Assembly: GCF_027887165.1 (NCBI RefSeq)
Contig: NC_077235.1
Coordinates: forward strand, 10,292,533-10,356,532
Reading direction: 5' to 3'
Length of the DNA: 64,000 nucleotides
Source of the DNA: Monodelphis domestica
Taxonomy: Eukaryota; Chordata; Mammalia; Didelphimorphia; Didelphidae
The notes beneath the pieces were generated by a model that saw only the letters and a program-made list of their open reading frames with translations, searched no databases and was not told the origin of the DNA. Positions 32,085 to 42,878 of the stretch are shown piece after piece (the stretch's first letter is position 1; every line of letters starts with the position of its first letter). Position numbers and translations under genes: made by a program.

Positions 32085-33040
32085 CATTCACCATAGGGGG
32101 CCCATTTCTCTTGAGAATGCCACTAAAAATTGGAAAATGAGGGGATGCCCTTCAATTGGGGAATGGCTGAACACATTGTGGTATCTGTTGGTGATGGAAT
32201 ACTATTGTGCTGTAGGGAAAAATGAACTGGAGGGAACTCAAACCCCAACACGTTGGGCGCCATTTCTTATCCGTGCCTGCCGGATTTCAACGGTGGGGTC
32301 CGGGAAGCAGCCACCTAAAAAGAGACCATAGGGAGAGAGAGGGGGAGACCAAGCACGTAATAGAGAGACAGAGTCAATCTGGTAGTGTCAAGGCTCCGTT
32401 TATTGCAGGTGCAAGGCAGAATATATATGCTTGAGGTAAAGGGGGGGTGGTGGTGATTAAAGACTGCTTGTACCAGGAGGGAACATGAAGAATGGTTATT
32501 GTTATGGTTTGTGGCTGTTGGTCTTGGCGACACCTGTTTTCGGGAGGTAACTTGTTTGTTCAGTTTCCCAAAGATCGTTAATCTTGTTTCAGGTCAAGTT
32601 GTCCCCGAATATGGTCTCTGACAGAGGGATTCCATGTGAACTGGAGCAACCTCCGGGAATGGATGCAGAGTGAAAGGATCAGAACCAGGAGAACTTTGTA
32701 CAGAGACGGATACACTGTGGCATAATCGAATGTAATGGACTTCTCTACTAGCAGCAATGCAATGATACAGGAGGAAGAACTGTGGGAGCAGAAATGCACT
32801 AGAAAAATATATGCTCAATCACAAAGTACGATAGGGATGTGATTAGGGCTTTGATGTTAAAGGATCACTCTACTGAAAATATGAATAACATGGAAATGAG
32901 TTTTGAACAATGATACATGTGTAACCCAGTGGAACTGCTTGTCAACTTTGGGAGGGGGTAGGAGAAAGTGGGGGAGGGGGTAATTATGGATCATGTAACT
33001 ATGGAAAACTATTCTAAATAAAAATTAAAAAATAAAAAAG
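32085..33040 (+). repeat. L1 3' fragment, sense, interrupted by an LTR
   Basis: 'cttcaattggggaatggctg', 'gtgatggaatactattgtgc', then after the LTR 'ttccatgtgaactggagcaa', 'gcagagtgaaaggatcagaa', 'aggaagaactgtgggagcag', and the A-rich end near 33,010-33,040 ('aaataaaaattaaaaaataa'). This is the distal part of a marsupial L1. Confidence 0.85.
32236..32623 (-). mobile_element. Class II (ERVK-like) solo LTR fossil within L1
   Basis: Antisense LTR of 388 bp flanked by a 6-bp duplication gaggga (32,230-32,235 and 32,624-32,629). Six bases is usual for class II endogenous retroviruses. On the minus strand it starts TGTCAGAGACC and has a TATA-like tatatatt. It then has AATAAA close to ggagccttgac, a pyrimidine-rich U5, and near its 3' end tggcgcccaacgtg, which equals the start of a tRNA-Lys primer-binding site. 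No gag, pol or env is present. It is younger than the L1 that hosts it. Confidence 0.75.
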
Positions 33041-33269
33041 AATAAGTGTAACAAATGAGAAATTCATTAATACTCCACCCTAAAAACGGTGGAGATCATT
33101 TATCAAATAAAAAGAAAATCCACTTCCCAAGCAATTCTGAAGAAAGCTACACTCCATTTTACCAGAGGAAATCCTGCATCTTTGGCGAATGATAAAAAGT
33201 ATTGTGAATTTTGTCCAGAACCTCTTGATACTGACGACGAAATGAGAATTTCTCTTTAAAATAAGTTGT
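33041..33269. other. Intergenic DNA, no gene seen
   Basis: AT-rich, no recognised element. Confidence 0.5.
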
Positions 33270-33482
33270 CTGAGGGGGTGGCTGGGTGGCTCAGTGGATT
33301 GAGAGCCAGGCCCAGAGATGGGTGGTCCTGGGTTAAAATGTGACCTCAGACACTTCCCAGCTGTGTGACCCTGGGCAAGTCACTTGACCCCCATTGCCTA
33401 GCCCTTTACAGCTCTTCTGCCTTGGAATCAACACACAGTATTGAATCCAAGAGGGAAGGTGAGGTTTAAATAAATAAATAAA
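33270..33482 (+). repeat. SINE1/WSINE1-like SINE, full length
   Basis: Complete sense copy, from 'ggctgggtggctcagtggat' to 'gaaggtgaggtttaaataaa' with a (aaat)n tail. Flanks match imperfectly (aaaata(a)gttgt), likely the target duplication. Confidence 0.85.
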
Positions 33483-33874
33483 ATAGTTGTGTGACACAAA
33501 CTCATTCAAACAAGTTTCTAGGAACTTCAGTCCAGGTCTTTGCCCATACAAACAGAGGCACTTTGGCTGTAAGCAGCATCTTATTCAGTTATGATTATAT
33601 TAGTAGGTTTCTACCCGAGTTGTGTTCAGTCCTCACAACTTGGGCATTTGTAGTACTAGCATCATTACTTCATTGAATACCTCCGAGGGACTATGTTTTC
33701 TTAAAGTCATAAAACATTTGAGAAGGGATTGCTTTGTAACAAAGAGAATATTTAAGTGACAATTTTAGATCTTCCTTTCATATTATTAAGCCAAAGATCA
33801 TTTTAGAGCCCCTCCCCCAAATAAAGTAAATGTAGCTTTCAAAATAAAATGGCTTGCTCTATTTCCTAATTTCT
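33483..33874. other. Intergenic DNA, no gene seen
   Basis: AT-rich single-copy-looking sequence. Confidence 0.5.
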
Positions 33875-33990
33875 TTTTAAAGTGACTTGCCCAGGGTCAC
33901 CTAGCTAGGAAGTGGCTGAGGCCACATTGGAACCCAGGACCTCCCCGTCTCTGGGCCTGGCTCCCTACCCACTGAGCTCCCGTCTGCCCC
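33875..33990 (-). repeat. Truncated SINE1/WSINE1-like SINE
   Basis: Head half only, minus orientation ('aagtgacttgcccagggtca' to 'cactgagctcccgtctgccc'). Flanked by an imperfect duplication of the form tctatt(t/c)cctaatt. Confidence 0.8.
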
Positions 33991-34199
33991 TTCTATTCCC
34001 TAATTCTGCTAGCCCCTTTCAGGTAGGAAAAGATCATCGGAAATATCTTCCTGGCAGTGACATGAATTAGGCCAGAAATCAGTCTTCCTCTGAGTCCCAA
34101 GACATCCTGCCGGTGGCTGCTGTCTTCTAGCCTATTTGGGGCCTGACTGCTGGCATTTAACAAAGAAACGCCAGTCAAGTCGCATCTCCAGAGTGTATT

Positions 34200-35330
34200 C
34201 AGAGGAGACGGTGGCCGCCCGGAGGCTATTAGAGCTGACCCAGGGAACGCCCAGGAGGCGCGAAGCGGCATGATGGGCGGGGCTGTTGGCTTTCGCTCCA
34301 AAAGGATTTCCTCCTTTACAGCCCGTTTTCAGCCGCTTAATTGCTTCACCATAAAGCTAACGGAAACCTAAAAACGTACCGCTAAGGGACAGCCTTTCCC
34401 CAGAGAGCCCCAAATCCGAGAGCAGGAAGCGTCCCAGGAGGGCGTCTGGTACTTTAGGCAAGTGAATGTTTGGCTCGGGCCAGCTAGTAACGGCTCTGTC
34501 GGTGCTAGTAGCTGGAGGGCTTCCGCGGGTCCTCGGCCGGCTGGACCCAATTACGTGCGGAAGGATTCTTTTTTCGGTTCTGCTGTCCAAGCGTGTCCCG
34601 GTCCGGGTCGCTGCAGTTCGGCACCCCTGAGTGTTTTCTGAAGTGCACCTCCCCCTCCTCCGGGCTGCGTATCCTCCGATTTCTTGCCACCCCGGGAGAG
34701 CGATGCTTCGCGGCTTTATCGGCTCCTTTGCTCGCTCTGGCACTGAAATTCTCCGCCCAGGCTCCATATCTTTTATAAAGAGGTGCTGGGCACCGGGCGA
34801 CCCACCCCACCGCTGTAGGGGCGGCGACGGACGAGCATCCCACCCTGGGAGTACGGGGGGGGGGGGGGGAGGGCGGGAGCCGAGTCTGGGCCTAGGGAGG
34901 CTGCGGGGAAGCTGAGAAGAGAGCGGCGAGGGGGGGGGGCGGCCTGGCGAGAGCCGACGGTCAACGTATAACCAACACCCTCGGGCTTCCCCTTTAGGGA
35001 AAAAAGCAAAGATAGGGCCTCAGCACAAAAAGAAAATGGAAAGAGCCACGAAGAGGGGGCGGCCGGGAGCACCCTAACACACTCGAGGCGACCCACTTAA
35101 CGAAAGGGAGCGCTCGTTCGCTGGGTGAAAAAGAAAGCCGGGAAGGCCCAGCTGCGCGCTTCTAGCCGGCCTCCAGGCCATAGCGCGCTCGCTCGCGCGC
35201 TCACACACGCGCCAAGCTGCCCAGTGACCGGAAAGAGAACCAGGGAGAGACCCAGAGAGCCTACGGGTGGGGGGCGAGTGGAGGGGAGAGGGAAGGAGGC
35301 AGGCAGAGCGAGAGGGTCAGTTTGGTTTCC
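34200..35330. promoter_or_regulatory. Isolated CpG island about 26 kb upstream of PCDH19
   Basis: CpG dinucleotides are frequent throughout (for example 34,195-34,270, 34,500-34,620, 34,790-34,950, 35,095-35,215), against the CpG-poor background of the preceding 34 kb. It holds G runs (34,855-34,869; 34,930-34,938), a TATA box and short alternating cgctcgctcgcgcgctc. Several GC-rich open frames on both strands have no recognisable domain. It could be the promoter of an unannotated transcript, an alternative PCDH19 promoter, or an orphan CpG island acting as a regulatory element. No exon could be defined. Confidence 0.6.
34774..34779 (+). promoter_or_regulatory. TATA box in the distal CpG island
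   Basis: The sequence cttttataaag (34,770-34,780) is close to palindromic, so TATAAA can be read on the plus strand and TATAAA on the minus strand too. A plus-strand start would lie near 34,805. Motif only, no transcript evidence. Confidence 0.35.
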
Positions 35331-36599
35331 CCAATGAGATTGTGAGCTTGTGCAAGAAGGGAGCACGCACTGCATTCTTTCTGCAGCATTCAGCTACAGC
35401 TAGGCGCAGGCTCTGAATTCGATCAACCTTGAATGAATACATATTGAATGACTGGATGAATGAACGAGTGAACGATTAGCTCCTCCTCCAGCTCTCATTT
35501 CCTATGAGTGGAATGCCCTGTGATTTAGAGCTGGATGATTCCCATGGTTTGAAATGGGGAAACTGAGACCCTGAGACGGGGATCTCCAGAGCAGTAAGTG
35601 AAAATCCTCTTTCTGTACCACCAGATCCCACCTCTTCCTCTCTTGTCTTTGGATGGCCCTCTGCAATGAATTCTCATTTTGTTCCCAGACCAAAAGCCAA
35701 AGCCTGGCAAAGGAGGCTGGTGTGGGTCGAGGGTGGCATCCCCAATGAACTTCATTAAGCCAGTCACTCAAACAGATTGAACTTGACACTGGAAGCTACT
35801 TGATATCTCACTTTCAAGACTCTCTTCTGCCCAAGGCAGCCAGCAAAGGGGCTGCCAAGCCCTGGCCCATGCCTCGGTTGTAGGGCTTGCCAGCCAGTGA
35901 TCGAGTATGGCAGGACTACCAGCTCTGGCCGGAGAGCCCTTCCTGGGGGATGGCCCTGAAAGTGAGATGTTTGTGGCACCAGGCGATCTCTTGGCCTGGC
36001 AGTCTAACCTGGTTAACCACATTATGTGTGTGGCCTGTGAGCTATAAATGGAATTTGGGTCTAGCTAAAAATAAGCTGTGTGTTGCCTGGATAAGCATGT
36101 GTTTGGGGATGGGCTGTGGATGAAGCCTTTCTCTTTTGCGGATGTTGGGCATGATTTGCAGGCCTCTCTGTGCCTTAGAATAGCTTTCCATTTTTCACGA
36201 TTGAATTTCCTTGTTTTGGAGGCTGGTCGTGTGTCCCAGCTAAGGGCAGCTTTCTGTGACTTTGTGGCTTTTTTAACTTTGTAGCCCCATAATGGAAGGG
36301 AAATTTTGGGGGGCAGAAATCCCCAACCACAATGAAATCATTTCCAAAGATGTCTACAATCAAATATATCCTCCGGTAATTTGATTTGTACGAAATAGCC
36401 AAGCTCAGTGTTCTAAACAGAAGCTTTTCCATAATTCATTGGCACCTACTTCACTGATGTGCAGGCCCTTTGGCTAGGCTAGGGAATGCAGGAGGTGCCC
36501 TGGCACAACTGGCCTGAAATCAATGCACCTCCAGCCTGGCTCCCCAGACTCCTCCAGGCCTTCCAGTGCCACTCATTTCTCAACCTGGGAGTGGTCTGA
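35331..36599. other. Intergenic DNA, no gene seen
   Basis: Single-copy-looking sequence; contains the candidate conserved block listed next. Confidence 0.5.
36000..36420. promoter_or_regulatory. Candidate conserved non-coding element with MEF2 site
   Basis: Repeat-free block with a perfect MEF2-type site CTAAAAATAA at 36,065-36,074, 'gagctataaatggaattt' and several AT-rich cores such as 'ggtaatttgatttgtacg'. Composition suggests regulatory DNA; inference only. Confidence 0.25.
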
Positions 36600-36770
36600 C
36601 CCTGGGCCCTCTTTGAAGCAATGTAGGATCATAGAGCTAGAACTGGGAGGGACCTTGGTGTTCATTGAAGCCAATCTACACATTTTACAATTAAGGAAAC
36701 TGAGGCCCAGAGGTCACCCAGATACTTGTAAATTGCTAAGTTGGGTTTCATACCCAGGCCCATTAACTCC
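36600..36770 (+). repeat. MIR/CORE-SINE
   Basis: 'agctagaactgggagggacc', 'acacattttacaattaagga' and 'actgaggcccagaggtcacc' in family order. Confidence 0.75.
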
Positions 36771-37279
36771 AAATTCAGCCTTTTTTGGGGTCCCTACACA
36801 GGAGAACTGACTTTTTCCTTGCTTAATGTTATTGAGAAGTTTATTAGATTTGTGGCGACCCCATTTAGCCACTCAAGTACTGAGACTGCTTCATTTGGAG
36901 AACTTCAGGCAGTTGTTGCCCTCCTGGCACCCACTCTTTCTGGGAGGTTCTGGAGTGGCGTGAAGGGATGGGATGTCAGTCTTCTGCTGAAAATACCACC
37001 TTTCCAAAGTAATCCCATTGAGTGGATGGATACAGGCTGTGCTTTGTGTATGGACAGGAGGGATTGGGGAGTGTAGTACAATGAGAAGAAGACCGAGCTG
37101 GCACTTGGGAGCCCACCTTCTAGCCTTGTCTTTGCCACTAACTGCACACAGCCTCCTGGTTGGCACATGCTGTGGCGTCCATGACCTGGGCCAGTTTCGG
37201 GTTTTAGTAGGCATTTTGAGGTATTTTGCAGCAAAGTCATTGTTTCTCTGGAATTCTTTTCTCTTCAGAGGGTCCTACG
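36771..37279. other. Intergenic DNA, no gene seen
   Basis: Overlapping open frames of about 110 codons on both strands, no domain. No repeat recognised. Confidence 0.5.
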
Positions 37280-37470
37280 TGTAGAACTGGATGGGACATT
37301 GGAGGTCACTGAAGTTAACCACCGCCTCCCACCCCCCATTGTAGAGGAGAAAGCCTCGCAGCCTAGGGAAGTGAAATGATTTGTCTATGGTCACACAAGT
37401 AGTAAATAGCAGAGGCAGTATTCAAACCCAAGTCTTCTGGCTCCAGAGCAAAGACTCTTTACTCCATGCC
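37280..37470 (+). repeat. MIR/CORE-SINE
   Basis: 'agaactggatgggacattgg', 'tgatttgtctatggtcacac', 'cagtattcaaacccaagtct' and 'ctccagagcaaagactcttt'. Confidence 0.75.
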
Positions 37471-38586
37471 ACACAAATATTTCATGACCGACAACCATGA
37501 GGCACGATTAGAAAAATATCAATGTTGGAAAGAATGGCTTTTGTTTCAAAGAGAAGCTTGGGGTCATGACAAGCCCCATATGCAGTTTCCCAAAGGTAAG
37601 CCTCCCCCTTGTCTCCCTCCTCCAATTCCCTTTTGGACCTAGCTCGCTGCCCATCTGGGATGCTGCTCTAGGATGGACATGCTAATGAGCCAGCTGCCCA
37701 GTTTATCTGTCCATATTACAGTGGATCCCCATAGCTTCTCCAAACAACGTCCCCCAGGGCGACTCTTCCTTCCAATCTCAGCCTTCCTTCTTCCCTGGCT
37801 CTTTTTCAAATCTGGAGCTCAGAAGCATCACCCAAAGACTTCTGGGAGCTGTAGTCCAGGGAGACTCCATATCTCTCCGGAGTCACTGGTGTCCACAGGT
37901 GGAGTCTCAGGGAATCCAGGGCCTTTACCAATCTGTGTTTTAAGGCCTGAAGGGACAGGTGACGCCCATGCCTGGCTAACAGAGAGATTCTGGAGTTAGA
38001 GCCCTGAAACTTCCGGGGGAAGCATGGAGGTTGCCAGACCTTCGCTTCCATAATGGAGGGCTGGAATCGGATACCCGTCACTCTTCGAGGTCCCAGGCAC
38101 TTTCCACTGAATGGCTGAGTGGGAAGGAGAGGAGGAGCACATCTAGGATGTCTCTATACCCTCCTGAGCCACCCCCACCTCCCCTGACCCTGTCAGATAC
38201 AGCGAACCCAAAGCCCAGCAGCGCTGCTGGACTGGACTGTCTGCTCAGTGGAGGTTCTTATCTCAGTGCTGGTGTTCTGGATCCACTGGGCCATCCCAGA
38301 GCCTCGAATCATCTCTTCCTGGGAGGACACGCCATGGAGAAACTGGCCTCCTCCTTGAGGCCCACCATCTAGCACCTAATCTCTGAGGAGTGATCTGGAT
38401 GTCCTGGCCTTAGGGACAGTGCACAGCAGGCCTACCAGTTTCTGAGGAGAGGAGACCTTTCTACAGAGGCAATCCCTGAACCCTGATTCTCAAGATCCCC
38501 CTCCTGCACTCTCCAGCCCCCCAAAGGGTTCAGTCCAACCCCAGAAGAACGATAACTAGGGATTCTTGGGCCAGGGACAAATTCAG
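37471..38586. other. Intergenic DNA, no gene seen
   Basis: Single-copy-looking, moderately GC-rich. The open frames at 37,673-37,999 and 38,031-38,372 have no domain. Confidence 0.5.
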
Positions 38587-38590
38587 GTGT

Positions 38591-38629
<39 letters not shown>

Positions 38630-38661
38630 TGTGTGTGAGAGAGAGAGAAAGAAGGAAAGAG

Positions 38662-38731
<70 letters not shown>

Positions 38732-38737
38732 AGGGAG
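38587..38737 (+). repeat. Compound (GT)n(GA)n microsatellite
   Basis: About 50 bp of gt with two interruptions switches directly to about 100 bp of ga-rich purine tract. The compound can form Z-DNA next to a triplex-prone mirror tract. Arg-Glu frames across it are artefacts. Confidence 0.95.
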
Positions 38738-39709
38738 GTGGCACCTAGTCCCCCTGAAAGTCAGGCTTCCATTACCTTTGCACTGTGGTAGCGAGGTGGC
38801 CCGAAAGGAAGATTCCACAGCATCCGGATTGTACTGGGGCTGCTTCCGGAATAGGACAGGCAGAGAAGAGCAATTCCCAATGTCCCACCTAGTGGAGAAG
38901 CATGCCCCCTCCTATGATGGTGCTCTGGGCCAAAGCCCTCAAGCTCCAGACCTTGGTACGGGTTTCTAGCCCAGAAATCACATTCACGTAGGCTCTATCC
39001 AGTCGCCAAAGCTCTCTGATTTCCTTTCTAGAGACACTGGTATGGAGGAGTGAGGAGGGGGCACTTTCAAACCCTTTGATTTGGGCTTGGCTTCCTCATT
39101 TCCATATAGAACAATTCTCTCACTAGTTTGCACAGGGCTATTACAGAGGTGGTAGGTGATTGGGGTGAGTGGGAGAATGGATTCCCACAGTCCTATCATG
39201 TGGCAGAACAATCCATCATGAGATGCATGGAAGGCCCTCTGGAAGCTGCTGAAGAATTAGCCCAAAAGAGTATTCCTTGGTGTGTTCCCTGGGTTACGTT
39301 CTTGGCATTTCAGTGGAAGGGAGCAAAGTTGCTAATGGGAGGGTCCACCTCCTCTCCCAGAGGCTTCTCAATGTTAAGAAGTCACATTAAACCTTCAAGA
39401 GCCTCTTCTTTGGGGTAGAAAACAGTTCGCTTATTTCCAAGTAGCTTCTGGTCTTCGTCATCGAGCACCGATGAGAAACCTTGTTCTACTTCTGGGTGTT
39501 GGAAAGTAGTGTCCATAGGCTGTGTTCTCTGGCTAAAGCACTACTTGGATGGATGGAAGAAATAACCTGAAGCAGCCACAGGCTATGGGGAAGGGAGAGG
39601 GGACTGATGAATCATCCTGCCAGCTGACGCTAGAGCCATCATCCCAGCTCCCAAGTCTTCCTTTAGGGCAAGGGTGGAGTTTTCCAAAACTAGAAGTGAG
39701 CCCATTTCT
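38738..39709. other. Intergenic DNA, no gene seen
   Basis: No recognised repeat, exon or RNA. Confidence 0.5.
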
Positions 39710-39900
39710 ATTCATTTCAAATCAATCCACCAAATGTTTATTATAAGGTACCAGGCAGCCTGACCAAGTTTGTTGAAGGGAGACCTTTGAATCTGAAGAC
39801 CTGGGTTCTAAGCCCACCTCCAACACATATTGTCTGAGTGACCCTGGGCAAGTCACTGAGCCTCCTAGTGTCCCAGGGAAGAATTACACAGAAAGTGATG
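39710..39900 (+). repeat. MAR1/MIR-type SINE
   Basis: 'tttgaatctgaagacctggg', 'tgagtgaccctgggcaagtc' and 'actgagcctcctagtgtccc' in order. Confidence 0.75.
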
Positions 39901-39915
39901 CCCTAGATCCAGGGA

Positions 39916-40809
39916 TGTGTTGGGAAAAACTTAACCAGATTGTTGGGGGAGAAAGGGCCATAACACATTTTTAAGTTTAATTTGCACTATTAACATTTTC
40001 TTCATGGTTTTCTTAAGTTTAGAAGATCCACAGAATAATAACCAAAGCTCTGATTTGTAGCATTTGTCAGGTACCCAGGCAAAAATATGCTGAAAATTTA
40101 ACAATCGACTCTCTTGAGCCAGTTTGAGCTGGCTCTGGCAAACCCTTGCCTACACTCTTGATCACCAGGGGTTTAAATTCTAAATCCCAATGAAATATTC
40201 AAGTCAGAATGGAATTTTATGGTGGTTTATTTAAAATAGAAGGAAGAAATTGAGAAAGGGAAGATCTGCTCCAGCCTGGTCTGAGCCAGGGGGAGTTCAG
40301 AGGCCTCAGCCAAGGGACCTTCGCAGAAGATTCAATCTAGCTCAGCTTCCTGCCACTAGACCTCCTCCAAGATCAGGGGCCTCCTTGGAGGCTGGTGCCT
40401 TTAGAAAGGGCCAAAGAAATGGGGAGTCAACCTTAACACTCACCACGTGGATGTCTCAGGGAAGCAGTCTGAGGTCCCACACTCCAGAGCTCCCCCAAGT
40501 CAAGTACCACTGCCAAAGACCACAAAGTCCCTCTCACAGGAAGTGAGATATATAAAATATATATCTTTATATAAATATAAAAGCAGTTCTTTACATCACT
40601 TCCCGTGTCTCACATGTACCAATGGTGGCTTAAACTTGGCTTGGACAGTCCAGGGGGTCTGCCCAAGTTGTGTTCTGATTTGTCACTTGCTAGCATACGT
40701 GGGTCATAGACCTTCCTCCCCCACACTTAATCCTCAAGTGGGGATGTAAACATTCCTGGTTGCTAGAATTCTAAAAACTAAGCAGGGTGGAGTAAATCTA
40801 AAATTCACA
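39916..40809 (-). mobile_element. Solo LTR fossil, 894 bp, antisense
   Basis: Begins tgtgttggg and ends aaattcaca on the plus strand, giving TG...CA termini. Flanked by a 6-bp duplication with one mismatch, c(a/t)ggga, at 39,910-39,915 and 40,810-40,815. On the minus strand the order is U3, a TATA-rich stretch (rc of 40,545-40,585), and an AATAAA signal (near 40,228), then a long R/U5. No internal retroviral genes. The 6-bp duplication suits a class II family. One duplication mismatch suggests moderate age. Confidence 0.7.
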
Positions 40810-40815
40810 CTGGGA

Positions 40816-41099
40816 AGAGTAAACCAAAAATGAACAGTTCCTGCCCATGAGAGGCTTGCATTCTACTAGGAGGATATAACCTGGGTGCAGAAAAAGTTAC
40901 AAAATATATACAGTTAAGTATATACAAAGGGGTGTGGGATTGAAGGGTCTCATCAGGAAAGAACTTGTACCTACTTGTATATGTGCATGTTGAGGCCATG
41001 CACCTGCTAGGATGCTCCTGGCAAGTTTGAGATGGTGCCAGAGCTGGCATTTCCACTGGTTCTGCCCAATGGCAGGCCAGAAAGACATACGTTCTTTTT
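40816..41099. other. Intergenic DNA, possible worn SINE-like phrases
   Basis: 'aacagttcctgcccatgaga', 'ggcttgcattctactaggag' and 'atatacagttaagtatatac' are phrases common after marsupial SINE/LINE bodies, but no family is assigned. Confidence 0.4.
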
Positions 41100-41303
41100 C
41101 TTTTTTTTATAACTCTTACCTTCCATCTTAGAATCAGTACTGGGTATTGGTTCTAAGGCAGAAGAGCAGTAAGGGCTAGGCAATGGGGGTTAAGTGACTT
41201 GCCCAGGGTCACACAGCTGGGAAGTGTCTAAGGCCAAATTTGAACCCAGGACCTCCCATCTCTGGGCCTGACTCTCCATCCACTGAGCTACCCAATTGCC
41301 CCC
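41100..41303 (-). repeat. SINE1/WSINE1-like SINE
   Basis: Near full length, minus orientation, T-rich tail at the left. Flanks share catac(g/c)tt. It sits at the 3' edge of the antisense L1. Confidence 0.85.
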
Positions 41304-42540
41304 CATACCTTTTTTTTCAAAAACACTTTTTTTCTTCAGGTCCAGGTAGAAGTCATTTTTGACAATTGTTTCCTGACATTTTAGGATTCAGATTTTCTTC
41401 CTTCTCCCCTTCCCCTCCTCCCTTCCTGAGGCAGTAAATAGTCTGATATAGGTTATATCAGTGCTTTCATGTGAGACATTTCCATATTGCTCTTGTCGTG
41501 ATAGAAGCCACACATCCCATAAACAAGAAAAAAACTCATGAAGGAAATGAAGTGGAAGATGGCATGCCTTGATCTGCAACCAGATTCCAACAGTTTCTTC
41601 TTTGGCTGTGGATGGCCTTTTCTTCACGAGTCCCTTGTGGTAATCATGGACACTTGCTTTACTGATAATGGTTTAATCCATCACAGCTGATCATCGTACA
41701 ATGTTTCTGTTACTGTATACCCTGTTGGTTCTGCTCACTTCACTCTGCATCAGTTCATAGAAGCCTTTCCAGGTTTTTCTGAACTCTTCCCTTTTGGTCA
41801 TTTCTTATGGTAGAATACTCTTCCATTACAAGCACATATCACAATTTATTCTTCCATTACCCAAGTGATGGGGATCTCCTCATCTTCTAATTCTTTGTCA
41901 CTAAAATAAGAGGTGCTAAAATATTTTTGTACACAAGTGTCCCAATTTTCCCACATTCTCTCCAACATTTATCATTTTCCTTTTTGGTCATGTTAGCCAA
42001 TCTGAGAGGTGTGAGAGAGTATCTCAGAGTTGCTTTAATTTGCATTTCTCTAATCACTAGTGATTTGGAGCATTTGTTCATCTGACTATGGATAGTTTGA
42101 ATTTGTTTCTCTGAGAACTGCCTGTTCATATCCTTTGACCATTTTTCAATTGGGGAATGCTTTGTATTCTTATAAATTTGACTCTGTTCTCTGTACATTT
42201 GAGAAATGAGGCTTTTGTCAGAAATACTCACAAAAAATTCCTCCAATATTTGTTGTTTCTCTTTTAATCTTGGTTGTGTTGGTTTGCTTTGTTCAAATCC
42301 TTTTTTATTTAATGCAATCAAAATTACCCGTTTCATTCGTGTATTGTTCTCTAGGTCTTGTTTGGTCATAAATTCTTCCCTTCTCCATAAGTCTGACAGG
42401 CAAACTTCTCCATATTCCCCTCATTTGTTTCTGGTGTCACCTTTTATTTCGAGATCATATATCCATTTTGACTTCATCTTGGTATTTGATGTGAGATGTT
42501 GGTCTTTGCCTAGCTTCTGCCATACACCTTCTAGAGTTCC
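41304..42540 (-). pseudogene. Marsupial L1 3' fragment with ORF2 C-terminus
   Basis: Antisense L1. The minus-strand frame at 42,369-41,887 reads the ORF2 C-terminal domain: 'HSPIEKWSKDMNRQFSEKQI', 'SKSLVIREMQIKATLRY', 'SLTPLRLANMTKKENDKCWR', 'CGKIGTLVYKNI'. The family form is HSPIEKWAKDMNRHFSK, SLAIREMQIKTTMRYHLTPVRM and CWRGCGEIGTLLHCWWDC. The terminal zinc-knuckle-like CWWDC part has been lost. The 3' UTR lies to the left (41,304-41,880). It is the best-preserved L1 in the window, though 5' truncated and lacking the RT and endonuclease domains. Confidence 0.9.
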
Positions 42541-42639
42541 TCTTGTGAACACTGCTGGCATCTTGGGTACCGGAGCTGAGAGTCCCTTTTGGTACCTGAA
42601 GGATTCCTAAGCTGGAATAAGCAAGACTGTGGCAGCTAG

Positions 42640-42878
42640 GAGCAGCTAGGCAGAGCAGTAGAGAGAATGTGAGGCCCAAGTCAGGAGGATTCATCTTGAC
42701 CAGTTCAAATCTGACCTCAGACATTTAGAAGCTGAGTGATCCTAGGCAAGTCACTACCCCTATTTGCCAGTTTCCTCATCTGCCAAATGATTCAGAGAAG
42801 GAAATGGCATACCAGTCCAGTATCTTTGCCAAGAAAACCTCAGGTCACAAAGAGTCAGATGTGACTGAACAACAACAA
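42640..42878 (+). repeat. tRNA-RTE type SINE (MAR1-like)
   Basis: Sense copy: 'gcagctaggcagagcagtag', 'cagttcaaatctgacctcag', 'agtttcctcatctgccaaat', 'gaaggaaatggcataccagt', 'gactgaacaacaacaagg'. The RTE-like tail and (caa)n end are clear. Confidence 0.85.

Noticed and set aside
34357-34767. 136-codon ATG-started minus-strand frame in the distal CpG island
   Set aside because: The ATG lies only a few bases from the TATA box, so that box could not serve it. No domain is seen and GC-rich DNA lengthens chance frames.
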